From Candidatus Aminicenantota bacterium (GTDB lineage: Bacteria; Acidobacteriota; Aminicenantia; Aminicenantales; UBA4085): a DNA stretch of 64,000 bases. The position numbers and the translations under genes are program-made. The DNA is taken from positions 62,001-126,000 of the forward strand of contig PLMN01000005.1 of assembly GCA_003141555.1 (NCBI GenBank), written 5' to 3'. The notes under the pieces are model-generated. The model worked only from the letters and a program-made list of their open reading frames with translations. It was not told where the DNA came from and did no database searches. Positions within the stretch are counted from its first letter, which is position 1; every line of letters begins with the position of its first letter. Shown here in pieces: positions 18,759 through 27,933 of the stretch.

Positions 18759-19679
18759 GTGAACCGCAGAGCATTCATCCATAACGGCATCGGTGCGGCA
18801 TCGGTTCTTGCCCTCGCCGGAACCGGAAAAGGCTCGTCCTCGCCCCGGAGCGCGGCTCCGGCCGGAAAAGCCTTCAAGCTCAAATACGCCCCCGCCATCG
18901 GCGCTTTCAAGGCACATGCCGGGGACGATCCCCTGGCCCAGATCGCCTTCGCCGCCGACGAGGGCTTCGGGGCCATGTTCGACAACGGCATCATGGGCCG
19001 CCCCGCCGCCCAGCAGGAGGCCATCGCCCGCGAGATCGCGAAGCGGAACATGGTCCTCGGCCCGTTCGTCCTGTACGCGGACTTCGGGAAAAAGAGCTTC
19101 GTCACCCGGGACAAGGACGTCGGGGACATGCTCCTCCAGAAGATGAAGGACGGCATCGCCTGCATGAAGCGGACGGGGATCAAGCAGGCCCTCGTCGTGC
19201 CGGGGCACTTCGACGAGAGCCTGGGCTGGGACTACCAGACGGCCAACGTCGTGGACAACCTCCGCCTCTGCGCGGACGCCTGTGCCCCCGCCGGACTCGT
19301 CCTGGTCCTCGAGCCGTTGAATCCCCGCAACCACCCCGGCCTATTCCTGACGAAGATCGGCCAGGCCTACCAGATCTGCAAGGCCGTCCGGAGCCCGAGC
19401 TGCAAGATCGTGGACGACATTTACCACCAGCAGATCACCGAGGGCGACCTGATCCCCAACATCGAGGCGGCCTGGGACGAAATCGCGGCCTTCCATCTCG
19501 GCGACAACCCCGGCCGCAACGAGCCGGGCACGGGCGAGATCAACTTCAAGAACATCTTCCGGCGCCTGGCCGAAAAGGGCTACCAGGGCGTCCTGTGCAT
19601 GGAGCACGGCCAGAGCAAGCCGGGCAAGGACGGCGAGCGGGCCGTGATCGACGCCTACCGGGCCTGCGACGATTTCTAA
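18759..19679 (+). CDS. Tat-exported TIM-barrel sugar isomerase/epimerase-like protein
   Basis: A 306-residue protein with an N-terminal RRAFI twin-arginine-type signal, then an AP-endonuclease-2/hydroxypyruvate-isomerase-like barrel. Metal-site blocks are visible: VLEPLNPRNHPG (Glu ligand), CKIVDDIYHQQI (Asp and His), AAFHLGDNPGRNEPGTGEINF and VLCMEHGQ (last Glu). These resemble hydroxypyruvate isomerase (Hyi-like) but the true sugar substrate is unknown. It starts at GTG 18759 with GGAAGGAGG 8 bp upstream, and is followed 10 bp later by a Tat-exported Gfo/Idh/MocA gene. The pair probably act on the same sugar outside the cytoplasm. Confidence 0.85.
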   Translation: MNRRAFIHNGIGAASVLALAGTGKGSSSPRSAAPAGKAFKLKYAPAIGAFKAHAGDDPLAQIAFAADEGFGAMFDNGIMGRPAAQQEAIAREIAKRNMVLGPFVLYADFGKKSFVTRDKDVGDMLLQKMKDGIACMKRTGIKQALVVPGHFDESLGWDYQTANVVDNLRLCADACAPAGLVLVLEPLNPRNHPGLFLTKIGQAYQICKAVRSPSCKIVDDIYHQQITEGDLIPNIEAAWDEIAAFHLGDNPGRNEPGTGEINFKNIFRRLAEKGYQGVLCMEHGQSKPGKDGERAVIDAYRACDDF

Positions 19680-19689
19680 GGAGCGCATC

Positions 19690-20967
19690 ATGAGCACCCC
19701 CGAATCCAAATCCGGACTCTCCCGGCGCGACTTCCTCAAGACGGCGGGCGCGGCCTCGCTGGCCGCGGCCATTCCCGGCGGGCTCGGCCTGCACGCCGCC
19801 GGCGCGGACACGATCAAGATCGGCGTCATCGGCTGCGGCGGCCGCGGCACGGGCGCGGCCATCGACTGCCTCGACGCCGACCCCGGCGTGGAGGTCGTGG
19901 CCCTGGGCGACCTGCTGATGGAGCGCGTCGAGAGCTCGCTCAAAAAGCTCCAGGAAGCGCACCCCGGCCGGATCAAGGTGCCGCGGGAGCGGATGTTCGC
20001 CGGCTTCGACAGCTATCTCAAAGTGACATCCTGCCCCAACGTCAACCTGATCGTGACCGCCGCCCCGCCGGGCTTCCGGCCGATCCACCTCAAGGCCGCG
20101 GTCGAGGCGGGCAAGCACGTGTTCATGGAGAAGCCCGTGGCCGTCGACCCCGCCGGCGTGAGGTCGGTCATCGCCTCCTCCGAGCTCGCGGACCGGAAGG
20201 GGCTATCGATCGTGGCCGGCACCCAGCGCCGCCACCAGCAGCGCTACCTCGAGCTCATGAAGCGCGTCCACGGCGGGGCCATCGGCGAGATCGTGGGCGG
20301 CCAGTGCTATTGGAACCAGGGCGAGCTGTGGGTCGTCAAGAAGACGCCGGCCATGTCCGAAATGGAATGGCAGTGCCGCAACTGGCTGTACTTCTCCTGG
20401 CTGTCGGGTGATCATATCGTCGAGCAGCACGTCCACAACATCGACGTCATGAACTGGGCGTTCGGGACGCTGCCGGTCAAGGTGACGGCCATGGGCGGCC
20501 GCCAGCAGCGCGTCGCGCCGGAATACGGGAACATCTTCGACCACTTCGCCGTGGAGTTCGAGTACCCCAACGGCGTGCACGTGGCGAGCTACTGCCGCCA
20601 GATCCCCGGCTGCGCCGACCGGGTCGAGGAGAAGATCGTGGGCACCAAGGGCACGGCCATGGGCTACGGCGAGATTCACGGCGACACGTTCTGGAAGTTC
20701 GAGGGGGACGAAATCAACCCCTACGTCCAGGAGCATATCGACCTCATCGCCGGCCTGCGGAGCGGCAAACGCCTCAACGAAGGGCGGCGCGTCGCCGAAA
20801 GCACGATGTGCGCCATCTTGGGCCGGATGAGCGCCTACACCGGCCGGGCGATCAGCTGGGAATGGGCGATGGCGAGTTCAAAACTGGACCTCAGCCCGGC
20901 CAAGTTCGAATTCGGCCCGAACCCGGTCGACCCGGTGGCGATTCCGGGCAAGACGCCGCTGGTATGA
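19690..20967 (+). CDS. Tat-exported Gfo/Idh/MocA oxidoreductase
   Basis: A 425-residue protein with a clear Tat signal (SRRDFLKTAGAASLAA). The nucleotide-binding motif is IGVIGCGGRGTGA, and the catalytic-type lysine motif is MEKPVAV. The C-terminal domain contains SGDHIVEQHVHNIDVMNWA, typical of exported members of this family. Family enzymes oxidise or reduce sugars and sugar derivatives with bound NAD(P). Periplasmic relatives such as glucose-fructose oxidoreductase keep the cofactor tightly bound. It follows the TIM-barrel gene by 10 bp. Substrate not known. Confidence 0.92.
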   Translation: MSTPESKSGLSRRDFLKTAGAASLAAAIPGGLGLHAAGADTIKIGVIGCGGRGTGAAIDCLDADPGVEVVALGDLLMERVESSLKKLQEAHPGRIKVPRERMFAGFDSYLKVTSCPNVNLIVTAAPPGFRPIHLKAAVEAGKHVFMEKPVAVDPAGVRSVIASSELADRKGLSIVAGTQRRHQQRYLELMKRVHGGAIGEIVGGQCYWNQGELWVVKKTPAMSEMEWQCRNWLYFSWLSGDHIVEQHVHNIDVMNWAFGTLPVKVTAMGGRQQRVAPEYGNIFDHFAVEFEYPNGVHVASYCRQIPGCADRVEEKIVGTKGTAMGYGEIHGDTFWKFEGDEINPYVQEHIDLIAGLRSGKRLNEGRRVAESTMCAILGRMSAYTGRAISWEWAMASSKLDLSPAKFEFGPNPVDPVAIPGKTPLV

Positions 20968-20973
20968 CTAGCT

Positions 20974-21031
20974 GGGGACACGAACCGCTGGATCTCGTTA
21001 CGGTGAACGAGGACAACTGGTTCGTGTCCCC
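20974..21031. repeat. REP-like nested palindrome
   Basis: A perfect 13-bp inverted repeat (GGGGACACGAACC / GGTTCGTGTCCCC) encloses 32 bp that contain a second inverted repeat (CTCGTT / AACGAG). Another TGTCCCC follows at about 21050. It lies between two Gfo/Idh genes and resembles palindromes mobilised by RAYT (REP-associated tyrosine) transposases. Confidence 0.65.
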
Positions 21032-21102
21032 GGACTTCAGTTGGCTCTGTGTCCCCAACCCTGAGGACGGGCCGCGCGCTTAACCAAGAAAGGAAAACAG
21101 AA

Positions 21103-22428
21103 ATGCCGATGAAATCCACTGGTATCCGCCGCCGGGACTTCCTGAAGGGCGTCCCGGCCGCCGTCGTCGGACTGGCCGGCTTCCCGACCATCGTCCGGGC
21201 CGCGTCCCTCGGCCTCAACGGGGCCGTGCCGCCGAGCGACAAGATCGTCATGGCCGGCATCGGCTTCGGGATGCAAGGCCCCTCGAACATGAAGGACTTC
21301 GTCGCTCAGGACGACGTCCAGTGGGTCGCGGTCTGCGATCTCGACACCGAGCACCTGGCCCAGGCCAAGAAGATCGCCGACGACAAGTACGGCAACGCCG
21401 CCTGCGCGACCTACCACGATTTCCGCGAGCTCTACGCCCGGGGCGACCTCGACGCGGTTTCGATCGCCGTGCCCGACCACTGGCACGCCATCCTGTCGAT
21501 CTCCGCCCTCCGGGCCGGGCTCGACGTCTTCGGCGAGAAGCCCCTCACCCACAGCCTGCTCGAGGGCCGGGCCCTGTGCGACGCGGTCCGCCGCTACGGC
21601 CGGGTCTGGCAGACCGGCAGCTGGCAGCGGTCCGTGGACAACTTCCACCGCGCCTGCGAGCTCGTCCGCAACGGCCGGATCGGGAAGATCCTCCGGGTCG
21701 AGGTGGGCCTACCCTCCGGCCACTACGACTTCGCCAAGACGTTCGGCCAGTGGAAGATCGAGCCTCCCCCGCCCGAGCTCGACTATGACTTCTGGATCGG
21801 CCCGGCGCCTTTCGTCCCCTACTGCAAAGCGCGCGTCCATATGAACTGGCGCTGGAACACGGACTTCGGCGGCGGCCAGCTCATGGACTGGATCGGACAT
21901 CATCTCGACATCGCCCACTGGGGCCTCGGATTCGACCTCACCGGCCCGGTCGAGGTTGCGGGCACGGGCGAATACCCGACGACCGGCATCTACAACAGCC
22001 CCGTCCGCTACTGGGTCGACGCGAAATACGCCGACGGCACGCCGATCGTCGTCGCCGGCGGCTACGACGAGATCCAGAGCGGCACCAAGTGGATCGGCGA
22101 ATACGGCTGGATCTGGGTGGACCGGGAGGAGTTCGAGACGCAACCGGCCCACCTGGTCAACGAGATCATCGGGCCGAACGAGATCCGCCTGACCAAGAGC
22201 CGCAACCACGCCCGCAACTTCCTGGACGCCGTCCGGAGCCGCGGCCGGGCAATCGCCGACTGCGAGATCGCCCACCGCTCGGCGAGCGTCGGCCATCTCG
22301 GCGTGATCGCCATCGCCACCGGCCATAAGATCAAATGGGATCCCGCCACGGAGACCATCCAGGGCGACGAGGAGGCGACCCGCCTGCTCGGCCGGGCCTA
22401 CCGCGAGCCCTGGCAGCTGCCGGTCTGA
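21103..22428 (+). CDS. Tat-exported Gfo/Idh/MocA oxidoreductase
   Basis: A 441-residue protein with the Tat motif RRRDFLKGVPAA followed by a hydrophobic stretch. Nucleotide-binding motif GIGFGMQGPSNM, then VCDLDTEHLAQAKK, and the conserved GEKPLTHS lysine motif. The C-terminal half has WRWNTDFGGGQLMDWIGHHLDIAHWG, a frequent block in planctomycete/acidobacterial paralogues. ATG 21103 has AGGA 8 bp upstream and was chosen over a farther in-frame start. It lies after the REP-like repeat and 4 bp before the HEAT gene. Probable extracytoplasmic sugar dehydrogenase; substrate unknown. Confidence 0.92.
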   Translation: MPMKSTGIRRRDFLKGVPAAVVGLAGFPTIVRAASLGLNGAVPPSDKIVMAGIGFGMQGPSNMKDFVAQDDVQWVAVCDLDTEHLAQAKKIADDKYGNAACATYHDFRELYARGDLDAVSIAVPDHWHAILSISALRAGLDVFGEKPLTHSLLEGRALCDAVRRYGRVWQTGSWQRSVDNFHRACELVRNGRIGKILRVEVGLPSGHYDFAKTFGQWKIEPPPPELDYDFWIGPAPFVPYCKARVHMNWRWNTDFGGGQLMDWIGHHLDIAHWGLGFDLTGPVEVAGTGEYPTTGIYNSPVRYWVDAKYADGTPIVVAGGYDEIQSGTKWIGEYGWIWVDREEFETQPAHLVNEIIGPNEIRLTKSRNHARNFLDAVRSRGRAIADCEIAHRSASVGHLGVIAIATGHKIKWDPATETIQGDEEATRLLGRAYREPWQLPV

Positions 22429-22432
22429 GGGA

Positions 22433-24445
22433 ATGACCATGAAAGCTCAAACGAACCATCGAAACGCCTTCCCGTTGCTCGGACTCGTCCTGGCGATCGT
22501 CACGGCCCTGGCCGCCCCCACCCTCGCGGGGCAGGCGGCCGCTCCGGCGGCATCCGCCGCGGCAGCCTCGCTCGACGCCGTCCTCAAGGACCTGGCGACC
22601 TTTGACGGCGGAATCAATTCGGACGCCTTCTGGAAGATGCGAATGATCGTTCTGGCCGCCAAGGACGATCCGGCCGCCCGCAAGGGCGTCGAGGCCAAGC
22701 TCCTGGCCTTCCTCGACACCCCGGCCACGCCCGTCGCCAAGGATTCCGTCTGCCGGATGCTGCGCCTCATCGGCGGCGACGCGTCCGTCCCCGTCCTCCG
22801 GCGGCTGCTGGCCGCGCCCGAGACCACGAACATGGCCCGCTACGCGCTCGAACGGATCCCCGGCGACGCGGCCGAGGCGACCCTGCTCGATGCCCTGGGG
22901 GCGGCCGGCGAGGCCGTCAAGCTGGGCGTCATCTCTTCGCTCGCGGACCGGAAATCGGCGAAGGCCGTGGCCGCGCTCGGCACCCTCCTCTCGGATTCGA
23001 ATCCCGATGTCGCCGTCGCCTCCGCGTTCGCCCTCGGCCGCATCGGGGGCAAGGGCGCCGCGGACGCCCTCGGAAAAGCCCTCGGGCCGAGCCTTCCGCC
23101 CCTCAAGGGAGCCGTCGCCTCCGCCCTGGTCCTCTGCGCCGACCAGTTCCTGGCCCAGAAAGACGTTCGCGCCGCGGCCGCTATCTATGACCGCGTCCAG
23201 GCCGAAAAGCTCACGCCGGCCCTCCGCCGGGCCGCCCTGCGGGGCAAGATTCTGGCCTCCGGCGACCGGGCGGCCAAGCTGATCCTGGCCGCGCTGGCCG
23301 GCTCGGATCCCGATCTCCAGCTCTCCGCGATCGGGCTGATCAAGCCCAGTTTCGCCGAAGCGGACATCGCCCCGGTCTGCGCGGCGCTGGACAAGCTGCC
23401 GGACGCGAGCCGGGTCGCGTTGATCGCGGTCCTGTCGGAATACAAGGGCGCCGCCGTGACGGCGGCCCTGACGAATGCCGTCCGCGGCGGCACGAAGGAC
23501 GTCCGGCTGGCCGCCCTCAAGGCCTTCGAAAAGGCGGGCGACGCCTCGAGCGTCGCTTTGTTGGCCGAGATCGCGGCCGCGGCCCCGCCCGACGAACAGG
23601 CGGCCGCCCGGACCTCGCTGGGAGGGATGAAGGGCAAGCCGGTCGACGCCGCCATCCTCGCCCTCCTGGGCGGCTCGCCGGCCGATTCCGTCAAGGCCGA
23701 GCTCGTCCGGAGCATCGGCGAACGGGCGATCTTTACCGGCAAGGTCGCCGCCGCGAAACTGGTTGACTCCCCCTCGGAAAAAGTCCGCCGGGAGGCCGTC
23801 AGAACGATCAGGGCCATCGGTACCCCCTCGGACATCGCGGGGCTGCTGAGCGTCCTGCTCAAGACCGCGGACGAGAATGAGCAGATCGGGATCGAGTCCG
23901 CCATCGCCGGGCTGGCCCTGAAAATCTCCCAGCCCGAGGGCCGGGCCAGGGCCGTCAAGGACAGGTGGGGCGCGGTGAAGGATGGACCGGGCCGGGCCGT
24001 GCTCTGCCGGCTTCTCGGCAGGATCGGCGACAACAGCACCCTGCCCCTCCTCCGTCAGGCGCTCGACGGCGACGACCCGGCGGCGGCCGACGCCGCGGGT
24101 CGGGCGCTGGCCGGCTGGCCGACGTCCGCGGCAAAGGACGATATTATCCGCCTCGCCCGCGCCTCCAAGAACACCACGATCCGGGTGCTGGCCGTCCGGG
24201 GCTATATCCGGTTGACGGGAAACGAAAAATACCGCCGGCCCGAAGAGGCGGTTAAGGACTTGAAGCTGGCCCTGGACCTTTCGCCCCGGCCCGAGGAAAT
24301 GAAGCTCGTCCTCGGCGCGCTGCCCGATTTCGCCGGGCCCGAGGCGCTCGCCCTCGCCGAATCCCTGGCCGAAACGCCCGCGGTCCAGGAGGAAGCCAAG
24401 ACCGCGGTGAAGAAGATCCAGGACAAGTTGAAATCGGCCGGTTGA
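22433..24445 (+). CDS. Secreted HEAT-repeat protein
   Basis: A 670-residue Ala-rich helical protein with a signal peptide (about 1-33). Successive HEAT-type units are visible, for example SVPVLRRLLAAPETTNMARYAL, EAVKLGVISSLADRKSAKAV and NPDVAVASAFALGRIGGKGAADAL, continuing almost to the C-terminus. HEAT solenoids act as protein-binding scaffolds; no catalytic domain is seen. It resembles the HEAT portion of the HEAT-DUF1080 protein at 49.6-53.2 kb. It begins 4 bp after the upstream oxidoreductase and probably shares its transcript. A second in-frame ATG lies two codons downstream. Confidence 0.85.
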   Translation: MTMKAQTNHRNAFPLLGLVLAIVTALAAPTLAGQAAAPAASAAAASLDAVLKDLATFDGGINSDAFWKMRMIVLAAKDDPAARKGVEAKLLAFLDTPATPVAKDSVCRMLRLIGGDASVPVLRRLLAAPETTNMARYALERIPGDAAEATLLDALGAAGEAVKLGVISSLADRKSAKAVAALGTLLSDSNPDVAVASAFALGRIGGKGAADALGKALGPSLPPLKGAVASALVLCADQFLAQKDVRAAAAIYDRVQAEKLTPALRRAALRGKILASGDRAAKLILAALAGSDPDLQLSAIGLIKPSFAEADIAPVCAALDKLPDASRVALIAVLSEYKGAAVTAALTNAVRGGTKDVRLAALKAFEKAGDASSVALLAEIAAAAPPDEQAAARTSLGGMKGKPVDAAILALLGGSPADSVKAELVRSIGERAIFTGKVAAAKLVDSPSEKVRREAVRTIRAIGTPSDIAGLLSVLLKTADENEQIGIESAIAGLALKISQPEGRARAVKDRWGAVKDGPGRAVLCRLLGRIGDNSTLPLLRQALDGDDPAAADAAGRALAGWPTSAAKDDIIRLARASKNTTIRVLAVRGYIRLTGNEKYRRPEEAVKDLKLALDLSPRPEEMKLVLGALPDFAGPEALALAESLAETPAVQEEAKTAVKKIQDKLKSAG

Positions 24446-24495
24446 GCGGCGCGGGCGGCCTCGTCCGCGGTCCGCCTCCCCGAAGGAGGCTTCGG

Positions 24496-26499
24496 ATGAA
24501 ACGAGTCATGCCCGCTGCGCTTTGTTGCGCCCTGGTCCTCATATCTTTTGGCTGCGCATCCGGCGAGCGGCCGAGCCCGCCGGCGGCGGCCGCCCAACCC
24601 TTCTATTCTCCCTCGATCCCGCCCTCGAGCCGATACGTCATCGACGCCCGGATCGGCGCCGGGGGAAGCCCGATCGAAGGGCGCGAAACCATCTCGCTGA
24701 AGAATTCCGGCCGCGAGGCTCTGGGCGTCATCGCCTTCGATTGGAACGTCGGCGCCTTCTCGACGCTCGAAGTGTCGGCCGGCGGCCGCCGGCTTTTCCC
24801 GCCCGACGGCCCTTCCTCCGCCCCGCCGCAGCGGCCGATTCTTGTCCCCCTTCCGCAACCGCTCGCGCCCGGCGCCGGCCTAGAATTGAGCATTTCGTTC
24901 AGCCTGAAGAGCGGGACCGCGCAGACGGGGACGGAATTCTCGAGCAGCCAATGGTATCCCCGGCTTTGGTGGGACGGCCTGGAACATCACGACTCGTTCT
25001 CGGTGAAGCTCGAGACGCCCCAGGGCTTCGCGGCCGCCGCGAGCGGGCGCCTCGACCCGAAGACCGGACGCTACGAAGCCGCCGCGGCAAGGACGTTCGG
25101 AATCTACATCGCGGAAGGACTAAAGACCGCGGTCCGCGAAACGGACGGTGTCCTGATCACATCCTATTTCACGGACAAGGGGGCGAAGGCCGCTGCCATC
25201 TGCCTGGAGACCGCGGCGGATGCGGTCCATTTCTACAAGCAATGGCTGGGCTTCTACCCCTTTTCGTTCCTGGCCATCGTCCCCGGCGGAGCCGGGCGCT
25301 GGGGCGGCTATCCGATGGCGACCGGCATCGTCGCGATCCACGGCCTGGAGACCTACATCGACGGCGAATCGCCGCGCCACTGGCAGCACATCACGTCGCA
25401 TGAGATCGGCCACGAATACTGGAGCGAGTGGGTCCTCGATCCCGACCAGCCCGCCTGGCTGTGGATTGCCCTGGGAATCTTCGCCGACACGGAATTCATG
25501 ACCGCCCGCGGCTTCGATCCGGATCGCCGGGCGGAGTGGATGGGGAATTACATCAACGCGATCCCGATGTATTACGACACGACCTTGGACGCCCCGCCGG
25601 ACAGGGAAGACGCGGTCAAGTTCGATTTCAACAACACCATCGTCCACAGCAAAGGTCCGGCGGCGATCTTCGCCCTCGATTCCGTGCTCGGACGCGACGT
25701 CTTTCTCCGCATCTACAAGCGGTGCCTGCGCGACTTCGGCGGCAATCCCCTCGGGTGGCGGGACTTCCGCGCGGTCGCGGAGGCGGAGAGCAGCCGGAGC
25801 CTGGCCTGGTTCTTCGACGCCTGGGTCCGCTCGAACCAATACCTCTGTTACGGCCTGGATTCCAAAGAGACCCGGCCGGACGGAAAGGACGGGTTCAGGA
25901 CCGAGGTCCGCGTGAAGCGCCTCGGGACCATGGCCATGCCGGTACCGGTTCGGGCCGTGTTCGAGGACGGCTCGGCGCAGACTGCCCTGACCGACCGGAC
26001 GCGGATCGTCACGACCCTGGTCTTCGAGAGCCGGTCGCCCCTCCGGGACGTTGTCCTCGATCCGGAGAAGAGGCTGGCCCGGATCGAAGTCCCTCTCCCG
26101 AAGATTTCGGCATCCGCGGCGGCGAAGCTGGCGTTCGGCTGGGAAGCCAAAGCCGCGCCGGACGTGTATGCGGCCGTCAAGATCGAGCCGATCGCTTCCG
26201 CGGACATCTGGTATCGCCTCGGCCTGCAGCTCTATGAAACGAACCACGTCGATGAGGCCGCCGATTGCTTCGCCCGGATCGACGGCTTGAAGACGGACCC
26301 GATGTGGAAATTCGGGGCGCAGGGGTGGCTCGGCATCCTCGAGGACCTGAAAGGACGCCGGGCCGCGGCGCTGGCCCACTATCGGGCCGCGTTGGCCATG
26401 GTTCCCGACCGGCCGCTACGCCACGATCAATTCAGGATCACCATGGATCGGGGGTGGCTGGAAGAGCGCCTGAAGACGCCGTTCGCCGGGGAAAAGTGA
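24496..26499 (+). CDS. M1-peptidase-like lipoprotein, probably inactive
   Basis: A 667-residue protein with lipobox ISFGC (C20). It has an N-terminal beta domain, then an M1/gluzincin-like domain with H302-E303-I-G-H306. The family expects WLxEG about 18-19 residues later to supply the third zinc ligand, but here the sequence reads LWIALGIFADTEF, with Ala/Leu in place of Glu. The C-terminal part holds tetratricopeptide-like helices (YETNHVDEAADCFARI). AAGGAGG lies 6 bp before ATG 24496. It may bind peptides or use another ligand; classical aminopeptidase activity is doubtful. It follows the HEAT gene closely. Confidence 0.8.
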   Translation: MKRVMPAALCCALVLISFGCASGERPSPPAAAAQPFYSPSIPPSSRYVIDARIGAGGSPIEGRETISLKNSGREALGVIAFDWNVGAFSTLEVSAGGRRLFPPDGPSSAPPQRPILVPLPQPLAPGAGLELSISFSLKSGTAQTGTEFSSSQWYPRLWWDGLEHHDSFSVKLETPQGFAAAASGRLDPKTGRYEAAAARTFGIYIAEGLKTAVRETDGVLITSYFTDKGAKAAAICLETAADAVHFYKQWLGFYPFSFLAIVPGGAGRWGGYPMATGIVAIHGLETYIDGESPRHWQHITSHEIGHEYWSEWVLDPDQPAWLWIALGIFADTEFMTARGFDPDRRAEWMGNYINAIPMYYDTTLDAPPDREDAVKFDFNNTIVHSKGPAAIFALDSVLGRDVFLRIYKRCLRDFGGNPLGWRDFRAVAEAESSRSLAWFFDAWVRSNQYLCYGLDSKETRPDGKDGFRTEVRVKRLGTMAMPVPVRAVFEDGSAQTALTDRTRIVTTLVFESRSPLRDVVLDPEKRLARIEVPLPKISASAAAKLAFGWEAKAAPDVYAAVKIEPIASADIWYRLGLQLYETNHVDEAADCFARIDGLKTDPMWKFGAQGWLGILEDLKGRRAAALAHYRAALAMVPDRPLRHDQFRITMDRGWLEERLKTPFAGEK

Positions 26500-26549
26500 G
26501 GATTCGATGACGGACAACCCAATTCCTGAATCCAAGAGGCCCGGACGGA

Positions 26550-26825
26550 TTGAGAACCACGTCGGACGTGGACGCCGTTCTCCAGAAAGGGCCGCGCGAG
26601 CGGGTCGAACTTTATGAAAGCGCTCTCCGGAAATGGGCGAAAAAGATGGCGAAGTTCGACGAAAAGCGGACGGATCCCGCCAAAGTGGCGGAGGCCGTCT
26701 TCAAGGCGCTGTCCGCCCAGCGGCCAAAACGGCGCTATTCGGTCGGGCACATGGCGAAAGCCGCCCGTTTCCTCGAGGCTCTGCCCCAATCGGCCGCGGA
26801 CTGGATTCTGAAGAAGCGTATTTGA
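26550..26825 (+). pseudogene. C-terminal remnant of a short-chain dehydrogenase (SDR)
   Basis: The 91-codon frame (TTG start) ends with DPAKVAEAVFKALSAQRPKRRYSVG and SAADWILKKRI, the typical C-terminal tail of classical SDR oxidoreductases. The glycine-rich NAD(P) motif, NNAG and YxxxK segments are absent here and upstream. It is best read as the decayed end of a gene, not a functional protein. Confidence 0.6.
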
Positions 26826-26851
26826 CCTTCGCCCTCACGCCCTTTCGGAAA

Positions 26852-27781
26852 TCAGAGCGGCCGCGCCCCCGGGTCAAGGACGGGAGGGGGAGGACAAACG
26901 ACCTCCACGTCCTCGCCCCCGGCCGGATGAGGGAACCGAATCTTCCATGAATGCAGGAAATAGCCGACGTCGCCGGGCCGCGCGGAGATCTCGTCGCCGG
27001 CGCCGAGGGCGCGGGGAATTCCCCCCGCCTGATAGAGCGGATCCCCGACCAGGGGAAAGCCCGCATGGCTGAGGTGGATCCTGATCTGCTGGGATCGACC
27101 CGTGGGGATCGTCACCTCGAGGAGCGTCGCAGCCAGGCCGGGGCATCGCCGGATCACCCGGACATGGCTGATCGAAGGCCGGCCATGGGGACTGTACGCG
27201 TGGACGGTCGCCGGGCACCGATAGGGAACCGGACCGATGGGCGCGTCGATCGTGAACGCATCGGCCATGGAAGTTCCCGACGCCAGGGCCAGATACACTT
27301 TGCGGATCCGCCGTTCCCGCATGGCCGCCCCCAAGAGCCGGCCGGCTTGGGCGCTGCGGGTGAACAGGATGGCTCCCGACGTGCCGCGCCCCAGTCGATG
27401 GACCGGCGAACACCGGGCGCCGAACCTTTCGCGCACGAGCTGGAGGAGGGTGTTCTCCAGGAAGCCCCCGCCGGGAAGGACCGCCAGTCCGGACGGCTTG
27501 CCCAAGACCAGGACGTCGTCGTCTTCAAACAGGGTCATGAAATCCCTCGGGGCCTCGGGCTCCTCCCAAGGGAGGCGCTGATAGATCAGGCCATCGCCCC
27601 GGGTCAGGAAGTCGTCCGGCGCCGCCGGCCGGCCGTTGAGGAGAACCTGGCCCGCCAGGATCCGCCGCCGCCAGGCTTCCCCGGAGGAATGCAGGTAATG
27701 ACGAGCATAGAAGTCCGCGACCGAAACGCCTTCATCGAAGGCGGAGGCGCGGTCCGAATACCTGTATCCGCTGTTCTTCAT
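26852..27781 (-). CDS. RluA-family pseudouridine synthase-like protein with altered catalytic motif
   Basis: A 309-residue cytosolic protein: S4-like N-terminus (RRRILAGQVLLNGRPA), then an RluA/RsuA core (VLVLGKPSGLAVLPGGGFLENTLL, PTGRSQQIRIHLSHAGFPLVGDPLY). RluA enzymes convert uridine to pseudouridine in rRNA or tRNA using the Asp in HRLDxxTSG. Here the motif is HRLGRGTSG, with Gly at about residue 131 in the Asp position. It may be inactive, use another residue, or belong to a divergent subgroup. The ATG at 27781 was chosen because upstream residues overlap the neighbouring promoter and look non-coding. Confidence 0.82.
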   Translation of the reverse strand: MKNSGYRYSDRASAFDEGVSVADFYARHYLHSSGEAWRRRILAGQVLLNGRPAAPDDFLTRGDGLIYQRLPWEEPEAPRDFMTLFEDDDVLVLGKPSGLAVLPGGGFLENTLLQLVRERFGARCSPVHRLGRGTSGAILFTRSAQAGRLLGAAMRERRIRKVYLALASGTSMADAFTIDAPIGPVPYRCPATVHAYSPHGRPSISHVRVIRRCPGLAATLLEVTIPTGRSQQIRIHLSHAGFPLVGDPLYQAGGIPRALGAGDEISARPGDVGYFLHSWKIRFPHPAGGEDVEVVCPPPPVLDPGARPL

Positions 27782-27875
27782 CCGAATTCCCGGTCCCACT
27801 GTAGCACAGCGAGGCCGCGACCAGAAGGGCGGGCGCATTTCAGCCCCGCGACGAAAGGCCGGAAGGAATCGGGTA

Positions 27876-27904
27876 TTGTGTCTCCGTTTTCGATTCATTA
27901 TGAT
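27876..27904 (+). promoter_or_regulatory. Promoter for the cytosolic oxidoreductase/TIM-barrel pair
   Basis: TTGTGT (27876-27881), a 17-bp spacer and TATGAT (27899-27904) lie 29 bp before ATG 27934, which has AAGGAG 7 bp upstream. Confidence 0.6.
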
Positions 27905-27933
27905 ATGGGCGCCCAAAAACAAGGAGATTGCTC

